Translations under genes and position numbers: made by a program
Shown here: positions 1 through 12,817 of the stretch, piece after piece
How the letters are laid out: each line of letters begins with the position of its first letter
How positions within the stretch are numbered: position 1 is the stretch's first letter
NCBI GenBank assembly: GCA_964035545.1
Contig: CAXIUT010000230.1
Span: forward strand, 744,001 to 808,000
Origin: Bugula neritina
Taxonomy: Eukaryota; Bryozoa; Gymnolaemata; Cheilostomatida; Bugulidae
Direction of reading: 5' to 3'
DNA: 64,000 bases
The notes under the pieces: model-generated
The model's input: only the letters and a program-made list of their open reading frames with translations
Database searches by the model: none
What the model was told of the DNA's origin: nothing

Positions 1-147
1 ATTGAAATATACTGCAATATACTTAAAAACACTCTAAGATACTGAAATATGCTGTAGCATACTGAAATACACTGCAACACACTGAAGTATACTGTAATAC
101 ACTGAAATCTAATGCAACATACTGAATTATACTGCAACATACTGCAA
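1..147 (+). repeat. 10-bp-period satellite, left flank of the LINE insertion
   Basis: Alternating ACTGAAATAY/ACTGCAACAY-type 10-mers. All 147 bases match 5535-5681 base for base (offset 5534). This fixes the left LINE boundary at 147/148: the two copies agree up to A147/A5681, then the next base is T from the LINE here and C from satellite there. Confidence 0.95.
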
Positions 148-956
148 TGTGTATTTTCTATGCCGACGACACTAATTTATTTTTTGAATCAAAAGATTTG
201 AACTCCCATTTGGAAGCTATAAATCAAGATCTAAACTCTCTGTCAATTTGGTGCAATAAAAACAAACTCACTATAAACTATGAAAAATGCAACTATATTG
301 TTTTAAAAAACTACCAAAATCCTTTTCAAATTCTAGAAAACTGTATATTATTAAATAAAAGACCTATAAATTACTCTAACAGCATAACTTTTCTAGGTGT
401 ACAAATAGATAAAAATTTAAATTGGAGCTTGCACATCTCAAACCTACTTACAAAATTACGACCACTTAGTGGATTAATATACCGATGTTCTGAATATCTC
501 CCTCAAAAAATTTTACTTTTGATATATAATTCTTTCATCAATTCCAAGTTAAATTATTGTGCAGAGGCCTGGGGAAATGCAGCTAATACCCATCTAAACA
601 AGATTTTTATTTTTCAAAAAAAGGTAATGCGTATCATGAACAAAAAACCGTTTGACCATCCATCAGCGCCTCTATTTACTAAGCATAAAGTTCTCTCAAT
701 ATACCAGATTTACCGTTTTAAAGTGTTAAAGAAAGCTCATTCTTTTTTCTACTCTGACAATTTTTTTCCCACTCACTCTATCAATACACGTCAATCATTC
801 ATAAATCTCCCCCTTCCTCACTCTCAAACAGCAGCAGGTCACAGAAGAAACTGTTATCAGGAGGTGGCACTATGGAATGAACTGCCAATCCCTTTACGGT
901 CAATTAGCAACCCTAATGAATTTGGGAGGAAGTTGAGGCTTTATCTGTTAGAATAG
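147..956 (+). pseudogene. Reverse transcriptase C-terminal fragment of a LINE ORF2
   Basis: A 269-codon open frame ending in TAG at 954-956. It begins almost at the catalytic core: YADD (motif C, two metal-binding Asp) is at residues 5-8. After it come a W..NKLTIN..K segment (35-47), LGVQID..LNW..HI (83-97), the thumb-like Y.SFINSKLNYCAEAWGN stretch (127-144), FQKKVMRI (156-163) and the C-terminal LWNELP...F..KLRLYLL (242-268). This order is typical of CR1/jockey-type elements. Missing are the endonuclease, the RT motifs before C (including the first catalytic Asp) and any ORF1, so it cannot act as an RT. No stop or frameshift interrupts the fragment, which suggests a young insertion. The apparent start is accidental: A147 is satellite and T148-G149 are LINE. 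An in-frame TGA lies upstream at 123-125. No promoter is visible. Confidence 0.9.
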
Positions 957-1006
957 TTGTATTTTTTTTTGTATTTTTCTGGATAGAGTCGCTGTCAGCT
1001 CGTGTT

Positions 1007-1045
1007 GGCCCGCGCATGACTAGCTAGGCTATAGCGCAATGGGCC
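1007..1045 (+). other. Predicted stem-loop in the LINE 3' UTR
   Basis: GGCCC (1007-1011) plus GCGC (1012-1015) can pair with GCGC (1034-1037) and GGGCC (1041-1045), leaving AAT (1038-1040) as a bulge. Inside, TAGC (1021-1024) can pair with GCTA (1028-1031) around a 3-nt loop. All nine outer pairs are G-C. Several CR1/L2-related LINEs carry a 3' hairpin recognised by the RT, so this is a plausible template-recognition element. The pairing is seen in sequence; the function is inferred. Confidence 0.6.
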
Positions 1046-1103
1046 TCATCATCGCCTCCTTGGCATTTTCTAATGTCCTTGTGTTATTAAATACCTTTGA
1101 TGA

Positions 1104-1109
1104 AATAAA
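1104..1109 (+). promoter_or_regulatory. AATAAA, possible polyadenylation signal of the LINE
   Basis: Canonical AATAAA directly before the (CAAA)5 tail. Its position just upstream of the 3' end suits a polyadenylation signal. A chance match in A-rich sequence, or a part of the tail itself, is possible. Confidence 0.4.
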
Positions 1110-1110
1110 C

Positions 1111-1130
1111 CAAACAAACAAACAAACAAA
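1111..1130 (+). repeat. (CAAA)5 LINE 3' tail
   Basis: Five perfect CAAA units end exactly where satellite homology resumes at C1131. A short tandem repeat in place of poly(A) is typical of several non-LTR clades, including CR1-like elements. Confidence 0.88.
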
Positions 1131-4100
1131 CATGCTGAAATACACCACACATACTGCAACATACTGAAATACACAGGAACATATTGAAATACACTGCGAC
1201 ACATTGAAATATACTGCAACACACTGAAATATACTGGAAGATACTGCAACATACTGAAATACACTATAACACACTGAAATACACTGCAACATACTGAAGT
1301 ACACTGAAATCCACTGTAACATATTGAAATACATTGCAAAACATCGAAATAGACTGCAACATACTGAAATATGCTGTAGCATACTGAAAGACACTAAAAC
1401 TCACTGAAGTATAGTGTGATAAACGGAAATGTACTGCAACATGCCGAAATATACTGCAACATACTGAAATACACCGGAAGACTTTGATATGCACTGCAAC
1501 ACATTGAAATATACTGCAACATACTAAAATATACTGCAACATACTGCAACATCCTAAAATACACTGTAACATATTGAACTACACTGCAACATACTGAAAC
1601 ATACTGCAATATACTGAAATATACTGCAACTTACTGAAATACACTATAACGTATTGAAATATACTGCAATATACTTAATTACACTCTAAGATACTAAAAT
1701 ATGCTATAGCATGCTGAAATACACTGCAACACACTGAAGTATACTTTAGTACACTGAAATCTAATGCAACAAACTGATTTATACTGCAACATACTGCAAC
1801 ATACTGAAATACACATGAACATATTGAAATACACTGCATAATACTGCAAGAAACTGCAACATACTGAAATACACTGTAACATATTGAAATACACTGCATA
1901 ATACTGCAACATACTGAAATACACTGGAACATATTGATATACACTGTAACACATTGAAATATGCTGCAACAAACTGAAACATACGGCAAAATACCGAAAT
2001 ATACTGCGACACCTTGAAAAATACTGCAACACACTGAAATATACTGCAAGTGGTGCAACATACTGAAATACACTGTGACACACTGAAATACACTGAAACG
2101 TAACGCAACATACTGCAATATACTGAAAACACTGTAACATATTGAAATACACTGCAACATACTGAAAAACACTATAACATACTGAAATACACTGTAACAG
2201 ACTGAAATACACTCTAACATACCGAAATACATTGTAACATACTGAAACATACTGCAACATACTGCAACATACTGAATTAACCTTGAACATAGTGAAATAC
2301 ACTGCAACACATTGAAATATACTGCAACATATCGAAATGAATGGTAAACTAGTGTAATATACTGTAACAAAATGAAACATACCGGAACATACTGCAACAT
2401 AATAAAGTATATTGTAACACACTGAAATATGCGGCAACATACCGAAAAATACTGCAAGTGGTGCAACATACTGGAATACACATGAACATATTGAAATACA
2501 CTGCGACACATTGAAATATACTGCAACATACTGAAATATACTGCAAGATACTGCAAGATACTGAAATAGACTTTGACATACTGAAATACACTGCAACATA
2601 CTGCAAGAAACTGCAACATACTGAAATACACTGTAACATATTGAAATACACTGCATAATACTGCAACATACTGAAATACACTGGAACATATTGAACTACA
2701 CTGCAACACTCTGAAATATACTGCAACACACTGAAACATAAGGCAACATACCGAAATAAACTGCGACACGTTGAAAATTACTGCAACATACTGAAATATA
2801 CTGCGACGCATTAAAATATACTGCAACATACTGAAATATACTGCAACATACTGAAATGTAGTGTAATATACAGAAATACACTGTAAAATACTGAAATATA
2901 CTGCAACATACTGCATTATGCTGAATTACACTTGAACATTATGAAATACACTGCAACACATTGAAATATACTGCGACCTACCGAAATGAATAGTAAACTA
3001 GTGAAATATACTGTAAAAATGATGAAACATACCGGAACATACTGCAACTTAATAAAATATACTGTAAAACACTGAAATATACTGCAAGATACTGAAATAT
3101 ACTGTAACATACTGAAACCTATGCAACAGACTGAAATACGCTGCAACATACTTAAATATACTGCAAGATACTGCAACATACTGAAATACAATATAACACA
3201 CTGAAATACACTGCAACATACTGAAGTACACTGAAATACACTGTAACATAATGAAATACATTGCAAAACATCGAAATATACTGCAACATACTGAAATATG
3301 CTGTAGCATACTGAAAGACACTACAACTCACTGAAGTATAGTGTAATATACGGAAATGTACTGAGACATGCCAAAATATACAGCAACATACCGAAGTATA
3401 CTGCGACACGTTGAAAAATACTGCAACATACAGAAATATACTGCAAGTGGTGCAACATACACAAATACACTGTGACACACTGAAATACGCTGAAACATAA
3501 TGCAACATACTGCAACATCCTGAAATACACTATAACATATCGAAATACAGTGCAACATAATGCAACATACTGCAACATACTGAAATACATTGTAACATAT
3601 CGAAATACACTGCAACAAACTGCAACAGACCGAAATACACTGGAACATAATGGAATACACTGCAACACATTGAAATATACTGTAACACACTGAAACATGA
3701 GGTAACACAATGAAATATACTGCGACACATTAAAATATACTGCAACATACTGAAATATACTGCAACATACTGAAATGTAATGTAATATACAGAAATGCAC
3801 TGTAACATACTGAAATATACTGTAAAACACTGAAATATACTCTAACATACCGAAATACACTGCAACATACTGAAATATACTGCAAAACGTTGAAAAATAC
3901 TGCAACATACTGAAATATACTGCAACATACTGCAACATACTGAAATACACTGAAACATATTGAACTACACTGCAACACTCTGAAACATACTGCAACATAC
4001 CGAAATAAACTGCGACACGTTGAAAAATCCTGCAACATACTGAAATATACTGCAAGTGGTGCAACATACTGAAATACACTGTGACACACTGAAATACATT

Positions 4101-5534
4101 GCAACATACTGCAACATACTGAAATAGACTGCAAGTGGTGCAACATACTGAAATACACTGTGACACACTGAAATACACTGCAACATACTGCAACATACTG
4201 AAATATTGTGTGACACATTAAAATATACTGCAACATATTGAAATATACTGTAACATACTGCAACATACTAAAATACACTGCAACACAATAAAATATACTG
4301 CAACATACTGAAACATACTGCAACATACTGAAATACACTGTGACACATTGAAATACACTGCAACATACTGCAACATACTGAAATACATTGCAACACAATA
4401 AAATATACTGCAACATACTGATACATACTGCAACATACTGAAATATACTGCAACACACTGAAACATACGGCAACATACCGAAATAAACTGCGACACGTTG
4501 AAAATTACTGCAACATACTGAAATATACTGTGACGCCTTAAAATATACTGCAACATAGTGAAATAGACTGCAAGTGGTGTAACATACTGAAATACACTGT
4601 GACACACTGAAATACACTGCAACATACTGCAACATACTGCAACATACTGAAATATTGTGCGACAAAATAAAATATACTGCAACATATTGAAATATACTGT
4701 AACATACTGCAACATACTACAATACACTGCAACACATTAAAATATACTGCAACATACTGAAACATACTGCAGCATACTGAAATACACTGTGACACTCTGA
4801 AATACACTGCAACATACTGCAACATACTGCAACATACTGAATTACACTGGAACATATTGATATACACTGCAACACATTGAAATATACTGCAACACACTGA
4901 ACCACATGGCAACATACCGAAATTTACTGCGACACACTGAAAAAAACTGCAACATACTGCAACATACTGTAACACACTGAAATATACTCTAACATACCGA
5001 AATACACTGTAACATACTGAAATATACTGCAACATACTGCAACATACTGAATTACACTTGAACTTAATGAAATACACTGCAATACATTGAAATATACTGC
5101 AACATATCAAAGTGAATGGTAAACTAGTAAAATTTACTGTAACAAAATGAAACATGCCGGAACATACTGCAACCTAACAAAATATAGTGCAACACATTGA
5201 AATATACGGCAACATACCGAAATATACTGCGACACGTTGAAAAATACTGCAACATACTGAAATATACTGCAAGTGGTGCAACAAACTGAAATACACTGTG
5301 ACACACTGAGATACACTGCAACATACTGCAACATACTGCAACATGCTGAAATATACTGCGACACATTAAAATATACTGCAACATACTGAAGTATACTGGA
5401 ACATACTGCAACATACTAAAATACACTGCAACATACTGAAATACATTGCAACACATTAAAATATACTGCAACATACTGAAACATACTGCAATATACTGAA
5501 ATATACTGCAACTTACTGAAATACACTATAACAT
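1131..5534 (+). repeat. Divergent satellite block, source of the mosaic copy
   Basis: Here neighbouring monomers vary more than in the HOR array. Three parts recur downstream: 1131 to about 2030 at 5682 to about 6581, about 2451-3880 at 7373-8740, and about 4434-5218 at 6581-7365. Together with 1-147 this block looks like the most diverged HOR-sized unit in the window (4551 bp from 1 to 5534 after removing the LINE). No gene is seen. Confidence 0.7.
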
Positions 5535-6581
5535 ATTGAAATATACTGCAATATACTTAAAAACACTCTAAGATACTGAAATATGCTGTAGCATACTGAA
5601 ATACACTGCAACACACTGAAGTATACTGTAATACACTGAAATCTAATGCAACATACTGAATTATACTGCAACATACTGCAACATGCTGAAATACACCACA
5701 CATACTGCAACATACTGAAATACACAGGAACATATTGAAATACACTGCGACACATTGAAATATACTGCAACACACTGAAATATACTGGAAGATACTGCAA
5801 CATACTGAAATACACTATAACACACTGAAATACACTGCAACATACTGAAGTACACTGAAATCCACTGTAACATATTGAAATACATTGCAAAACATCGAAA
5901 TAGACTGCAACATACTGAAATATGCTGTAGCATACTGAAAGACACTAAAACTCACTGAAGTATAGTGTGATAAACGGAAATGTACTGCAACATGCCGAAA
6001 TATACTGCAACATACTGAAATACACCGGAAGACTTTGATATGCACTGCAACACATTGAAATATACTGCAACATACTAAAATATACTGCAACATACTGCAA
6101 CATCCTAAAATACACTGTAACATATTGAACTACACTGCAACATACTGAAACATACTGCAATATACTGAAATATACTGCAACTTACTGAAATACACTATAA
6201 CGTATTGAAATATACTGCAATATACTTAATTACACTCTAAGATACTAAAATATGCTATAGCATGCTGAAATACACTGCAACACACTGAAGTATACTGTAG
6301 TACACTGAAATCTAATGCAACAAACTGATTTATACTGCAACATACTGCAACATACTGAAATACACATGAACATATTGAAATACACTGCGTAATACTGCAA
6401 GAAACTGCAACATACTGAAATACACTGTAACATATTGAAATACACTGCATAATACTGCAACATACTGAAACACACTGGAACATATTGATATACACTGTAA
6501 CACATTGAAATATACTGCAACAAACTGAAACATACGGCAAAATACCGAAATATACTGCGACACCTTGAAAAATACTGCAAC
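5535..6581 (+). repeat. Duplicate of 1-2030 without the LINE (empty-site copy)
   Basis: Identical to 1-147 and then to 1131 onward for several hundred bases. I noticed only about four substitutions before homology ends near 2030/6581 (for example T versus G near 1746/6297 and A versus G near 1842/6393). The LINE is absent, so this is a paralogous pre-insertion allele. Confidence 0.9.
5675..5690 (+). other. Paralogous empty LINE target site
   Basis: The sequence ACTGCAA|CATGCTG crosses the position (5681/5682) where the LINE sits in the other copy (147/148 and 1130/1131). The left flank matches through ...GCAA and the right flank matches from AACATGCTG, an overlap of AA only. Insertion therefore made at most a 2-bp target duplication or none. 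Confidence 0.9.
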
Positions 6582-7372
6582 ATACTGAAATATACTGCAA
6601 CACACTGAAACATACGGCAACATACCGAAATAAACTGCGACACGTTGAAAATTACTGCAACATACTGAAATATACTGTGACGCCTTAAAATATACTGCAA
6701 CATAGTGAAATAGACTGCAAGTGGTGCAACATACTGAAACACACTGTGACACACTGAAATACACTGCAACATACTGCAACATACTGCAACATACTGAAAT
6801 ATTGTGCGACAAAATAAAATATACTGCAACATATTGAAATAAACTGTAACATACTGCAACATACTAAAATACACTGCAACACATTAAAATATACTGCAAC
6901 ATACTGAAACATACTGCAACATACTGAAATACACTGTGACACTCTGAAATACACTGCAACATGCTGCAACATACTGCAACATACTGAATTACACTGGAAC
7001 ATATTGATATACACTGCAACACATTGAAATATACTGCAACACACTGAACCATATGGCAACATACCGAAATTTACTGCGACACACTGAAAAATACTGCAAC
7101 ATACTGCAACATACTGTAACACACTGAAATACACTCTAACATACCGAAATACACTGTAACATACTGAAATATACTGCAACATACTGCAACATACTGAATT
7201 ACACTTGAACTTAATGAAATACACTGCAACACATTGAAATATACTGCAACATATCAAAATGAATGGTAAACTAGTAAAATTTACTGTAACAAAATGAAAC
7301 ATGCCGGAACATACTGCAACCTAACAAAATATAGTGCAACACATTGAAATATACGGCAACATACCGAAATAT
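6581..7372 (+). repeat. Mosaic segment 2: copy of about 4434-5225
   Basis: Homology to 4434-5225 at a constant offset of 2147. It carries an ancestral-looking form of the later HOR marker (ACTGAACCATATGGCAAC, near 7048; ACCACATGG near 4901) in which ACTGAAAA has not become ACTAAAAA and the CTTCAAGTGG block is missing. The switch to segment 3 lies at the edge of a CAAGTGGTG block near 7373. Confidence 0.75.
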
Positions 7373-9300
7373 ACTGCAAGTGGTGCAACATACTGGAATA
7401 CACATGAACATATTGAAATACACTGCGACACATTGAAATATACTGCAACATACTGAAATATACTGCAAGAAACTGCAACATACTGAAATACACTGTAACA
7501 TATTGAAATACACTGCATAATACTGCAACATACTGAAATACACTGGAACATATTGAACTACACTGCAACACTCTGAAATATACTGCAACACACTGAAACA
7601 TAAGGCAACATACCGAAATAAACTGCGACACGTTGAAAATTACTGCAACATACTGAAATATACTGCGACGCATTAAAATATACTGCAACATACTGAAATA
7701 TACTGCAACATACTGAAATGTAGTGTAATATACAGAAATACACTGTAAAATACTGAAATATACTGCAACATACTGCATTATGCTGAATTACACTTGAACA
7801 TTATGAAATACACTGCAACACATTGAAATATACTGCGACCTACCGAAATGAATAGTAAACTAGTGAAATATACTGTAACATGATGAAACATACCGGAACA
7901 TACTGCAACTTAATAAAATATACTGTAAAACAATGAAATATACTGCAAGATACTGAAATATACTGTAACATACTGAAACCTATGCAACATACTGAAATAC
8001 GCTGCAACATACTTAAATATACTGCAAGATACTGCAAAATACTGAAATACAATATAACACACTGAAATACACTGCAACATACTGAAGTACACTGAAATAC
8101 ACTGTAACATATTGAAACACATTGCAAAACATCGAAATATACTGCAACATACTGAAATATGCTGTAGCATACTGAAAGACAGTACAACTCACTGAAGTAT
8201 AGTGTAATATACGGAAATGTACTGATACATGCCAAAATATACAGCAACATACCGAAATATACTGCGACACGTTGAAAAATACTGCATCATACAGAAATAT
8301 ACTGCAAGTGGTGCAACATACACAAATACACTGTGACACACTGAAATACGCTGAAACATAATGCAACATACTGCAACATCTTGAAATACACTATAACATA
8401 TCGAAATACAGTGCAACATACTGCAACATACTGCAACATACTGAAATACATTGTAACATATCGAAATACACTGCAACAAACTGCAACAGACCGAAATACA
8501 CTGGAACATAATGGAATACACTGCAACACATTGAAATATACTGCAACACACTGAAACATGAGGTAACACAATGAAATATACTGCGACACATTAAAATATA
8601 CTGCAACATACTGAAATATACTGCAACATACTGAAATGTAATGTAATATACAGAAATGCACTGTAACATACTGAAATATACTGTAAAACACTGAAATATA
8701 CTCTAACATACCGAAATACACTGCAACATACTGAAATATACTGCAACATACTGCAACATACTGAATTACACTTGAACATAATGAAATACACTGCAACACT
8801 CTGAAACATACTGCAACACACTGAAACATACGGCAACATACCGAAATAAACTGCGACACGTTTAAAATTACTGCAACATACTGAAATATACTGCAAAACG
8901 TTGAAAAATACTGCAACATACTGAAATATACTGCAACATACTGCAACATACTGAAATACACTGGAACATATTGAACTACACTGCAACACTCTGAAACATA
9001 CTGCAACATACCGAAATAAACTGCGACACGTTGAAAATTACTGCAACATACTGAAATATACTGCAAGTGGTGCAACATACTGAAATACACTGTGACACAC
9101 TGAAATACATTGCAACATACTGCAACATACTGAAATAGACTGCAAGTGGTGCAACATACTGAAATACACTGTGACACATTGAAATACACTGCAACATACT
9201 GCAACATACTGCAACATACTGAATTATTGTGCGACACATTGAAATATACTGCAACATGTTGAAATATACCGCAACATACTGCAACATACTAAAATAGACT
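7373..9300 (+). repeat. Mosaic segment 3: copy of about 2451-4270
   Basis: Homology to 2451 onward at offset 4922, changing to 4862 after a 60-bp loss in this copy (near 2560-2610 of the source) and then to 4861. An extra block of about 150 bp at about 8740-8890 shifts the offset to 5011 for the last part (3960 pairs with 8971). Both offset changes before 8740 and the 60-bp loss fit whole-monomer events plus single-base slips. Confidence 0.7.
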
Positions 9301-12300
9301 GCAACATACTGAAATACATTGCAACACATTAAAATATACTGCGACATACTGAAACATACTGCAACATGCTGAAATATACTGCAACATAGTGAAATACACT
9401 ATAACATATTGAAATATACTGCAACATACTGAATTACACTCTAACATACTGAAATATGCTGTAGCATACTGAAATAAACTGCAACACACTGAAGTATACT
9501 GTAATACACTGAAATGTGATGCAACATACTGAATTATACTGCAACATAGTGCAACATACTCAAATACACTACAACAAACTGCAACATACTGAAATACACT
9601 GGAACATATTGAAATACACTGCGACACATTGAAACATACTGCAACATACTGAAAGACACTGTGACACATTGAAATACACTGCAACATACTGCAACATACT
9701 GCAACATACTGAAATACATTGCAACACATTAAAATATACTGCAACATACTGAAACATACTGCAACATACTGAAATACTATGCAACACACTGAAGTATACT
9801 GTAATACACTGAAATGTAATGCAACATACTGAATTATACTGCAAAATAGTGCAACATACTGAAATACACTGTGACACACTGAAATACACTGAAACATAAT
9901 GCAACATACTGCAACATACTGAAATACACTGTAACATATCGGAATACACTGCAACATACTGCAACATACTGCAACATACTGAAATCCACCGTAACATATC
10001 GAAATACACTGCAACATACTGCAACATACTGAAATGCACCGGAACATAATGGAATACCCTGCAACACATTGAAATATACTGCAACAGACTGAAACATAAG
10101 GTACTGCAATGAAGTATACTGCGACACATTAAAATATACTGCAACATACTGAAATATACTGCAACATACTGAAATGTAATGTAATATACAGAAATGAACT
10201 GTAACATACTGAAATATACTGTAACAGACTGAAATATACTCTAACATACCCAAATACACTGTAACATACTGAAATATACTGCAACATACTGCAACATACT
10301 GAATTACACTTGAACATAATGAAATACACTGCAACACATTGAAATATACTGCAACATATCGAAATGAATGGTAAACTAGTGTAATATACTGTAACATAAT
10401 GAAACATACCGGAACATACTGCAACGTATTAAAGCATAGTGTAACACACTGAAATATACGGCAACATACCGAAATATACTGCAACACGTTGAAAAATACT
10501 GCAACATACTGAAATATACTGCAAGTGGTGCAACATACTGAAATACACTGTGACACACTGAGATACACTGCAACATACTGCAACATACTGCAACATGCTG
10601 AAATATACTGCGACATATTGAACTAAACTGCTACACTCTGAAATATACTGCAACACACTGAAACATACGGCAACATACTGAAATAAACTGCGACAGGTTG
10701 AAAATTACTGCAACATACTGAAATATACTGCGACGCCTTAAAATATTCTGCAACATACTGAAATAGACTGCGACACCTTGAAAAATACTGCAACATACGA
10801 AATATACTGCAAGTGGTGCAACATACTGAAATACAATGTGACACACTGAAATACACTGCAACATACTGCAACATACTGCAACATACTGCAACATACTGAA
10901 ATATTGTGCGACACATTGAAATATACTGCAACATATTGAAATATACTGTAACATACTGCAACATACTGAAATACACTGCAACATACTGCAACAAACTGCA
11001 ACATACTGAAATACACTGTAACATATTGAAATACACTGCATAATACTGCAACATACTGAAATACACTGGAACATATTGATATACACTCCAACACGTTCAA
11101 ATACACTGCAACACACTGGAACATACGGCAAAAAACCGAAGTATACTGCGACACCTTGAAAAATACTGCAACATACTGAATATACTGCAAGTGGTGCAAC
11201 AAACTGAAATACACTGTGACACACTGAAATACCTTGCAACATACTGCAACATACTGCAACATACTGAAATATACTGCGACACATTAACATATACTGCAAC
11301 ATACTGAAATATACTGGAAAATACTGCAACATACTAAAATACACTTGAACATAATGAAATACACTGCAACACATTGAAATATACTGCAACATATCGAAAT
11401 GAATGGTGAACTAGTGTAATATACTGTAAAATAATGAAACATACCAGAATAACTGCAACACAACGAAATATAGTGCAACACATTGAAATATACGGCAATA
11501 TACCGAAATAAACTGCGACACGTTGAAAATTACTGCAACATTCTGAAATAAACTGCAAGTGGTGCAACATACTGAAATACAATGTGACACACTGGAATAC
11601 ACTGCAACATACGGCAACATACTGCAACATACTGAAATACACTGTAACATATTGAAATACACTGCATCATACTGCAACATACTGAAAAACACTGGAACAT
11701 ATTGATATACACTGTGACACACTGAAATACACTGAAACATAATGCAACATACTGCAACATACTGAAATACACTGTAACATATCGAAATACACTGCAACAT
11801 ACTGCAACATACTAAAATACACTGCAACATACTGAAATACATTGCAACACATTAAAAAATACTGCGACATACTGAAATATACTGCAACATACTGAAATAC
11901 ACTATAACATATTGAAATATACTGCAACATACTGAATTACACTCCAACATACTGAAATATGCTGTAGCATACTGAAATACACTGCAACACACTGAAGTAT
12001 ACTGCAATACACTGAAATGTAATGCAACATACTGAATTATACTGCAACATAGTACAACATACTGAAATACACCACAATGTACTGCAACATACTGAAATAC
12101 ACTGGAACATATTGAAATACACTGCGACACATTGAAACATACTGCAACATACTGAAATATACTGCAAGATACTGCAACATACTGAAACAGACTGTGACAT
12201 ACTGAAATACACTGCAACATACTGCAAGATACCGCAACCTACTGAAATACACTGTAACATATTGAAATACACTGCATCATACTGCAACATACTGAATTGC

Positions 12301-12817
12301 ACTGGAACATATTGATATACACTGCAACACATTGAAATATAATGCAACACACTGAAACATACGGCAATATACCGAAATATACTGCGACACCTTGAAAAAT
12401 ACTGCAACATACGAAATATACTGCAAGTGGTGCAACATACTGAAATACAATGTGACACACTGGAATACACTGCAACATACTGCAACATACTGAAAAACAC
12501 TGGTACATATTGATATACACTGCAACTCATTGAAATATACTGCAACACACTGCAACATACGGCAGCATACCGAAATATACTGCGACACCTTGAAAAATAC
12601 TGCAACATACTGAAATATACTGCAAGTGGTGCAACATACTGAAATACACTGTGACATACTGAAATACACTGCAACATACTGCAAGATATTGCAACGTACG
12701 GAAATACAGTGTAACTTATTGAATTACACTGCATCATACTGCAACATACTGAGATACACTGGAACATATTGATTTACACTGCAACACATTGAAATATACT
12801 GCAACACACTGAACCAT
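9080..12817 (+). repeat. HOR unit 1 (type A, about 3738 bp)
   Basis: First clearly recognisable HOR; its left edge is inferred by projecting the spacing of later units, since the marker itself is not at 9080. The same order of variant monomers returns at 13027 onward (offset 3738). It matches 36882 onward at a constant offset of 27593 from 9289 to about 11640, much better than it matches its direct neighbour. It carries the type A run of six A at 11130-11135. A GCTGTAGCATACTG block occurs twice inside it (near 9459 and 11961), a sign of an older internal duplication of about 2.5 kb spacing. Confidence 0.75.

Larger units (their letters stand above)
957..1110 (+). other. LINE 3' untranslated region
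   Basis: Non-coding sequence between the RT stop and the tandem tail. It starts with a T-rich run (about 959-978) and continues into a segment of clearly higher G+C (about 987-1075) than either the satellite or the RT frame. It contains the hairpin at 1007-1045 and ends with an AATAAA. In stringent-type LINEs this region is what the element's own RT recognises; that role is inferred here. Confidence 0.8.
148..1130 (+). mobile_element. 5'-truncated non-LTR retrotransposon (LINE, CR1/jockey-like)
   Basis: This 983-bp block breaks the satellite and contains the end of a reverse transcriptase frame, a 3' UTR, an AATAAA and a (CAAA)5 tail, which is the normal 3' architecture of a non-LTR retrotransposon. 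The limits come from comparison with the empty-site copy: 1-147 equals 5535-5681, and 1131 onward equals 5682 onward at offset 4551. The offset change (5534 minus 4551) is exactly 983. The endonuclease and most of the RT are missing, as in a 5'-truncated target-primed insertion. The two flanks share at most AA at the junction, so there is no clear target-site duplication. The CR1/jockey placement rests on the RT tail and the short tandem 3' tail; the exact clade is uncertain. Confidence 0.93.

Noticed and set aside
147-956. Functional host or retroviral polymerase gene
   Set aside because: It lacks all RT motifs before YADD, endonuclease, protease, RNase H and LTRs. Its 5' end is a truncation point inside satellite.
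1029-1394. Minus-strand frame running from satellite into the LINE 3' end
   Set aside because: It is satellite translation that continues by chance through the CAAA tail and 3' UTR. The same frame without the LINE is seen at 5661-5945.
1675-2916. 413-codon minus-strand open frame, with many like it elsewhere (for example 20831-22198 and 49616-50944)
   Set aside because: It is the translated satellite. Overlapping frames on the same strand are also open, the peptide follows the 20-residue cycle of the repeat, and frame lengths change with each variant monomer. There is no sign of codon selection.
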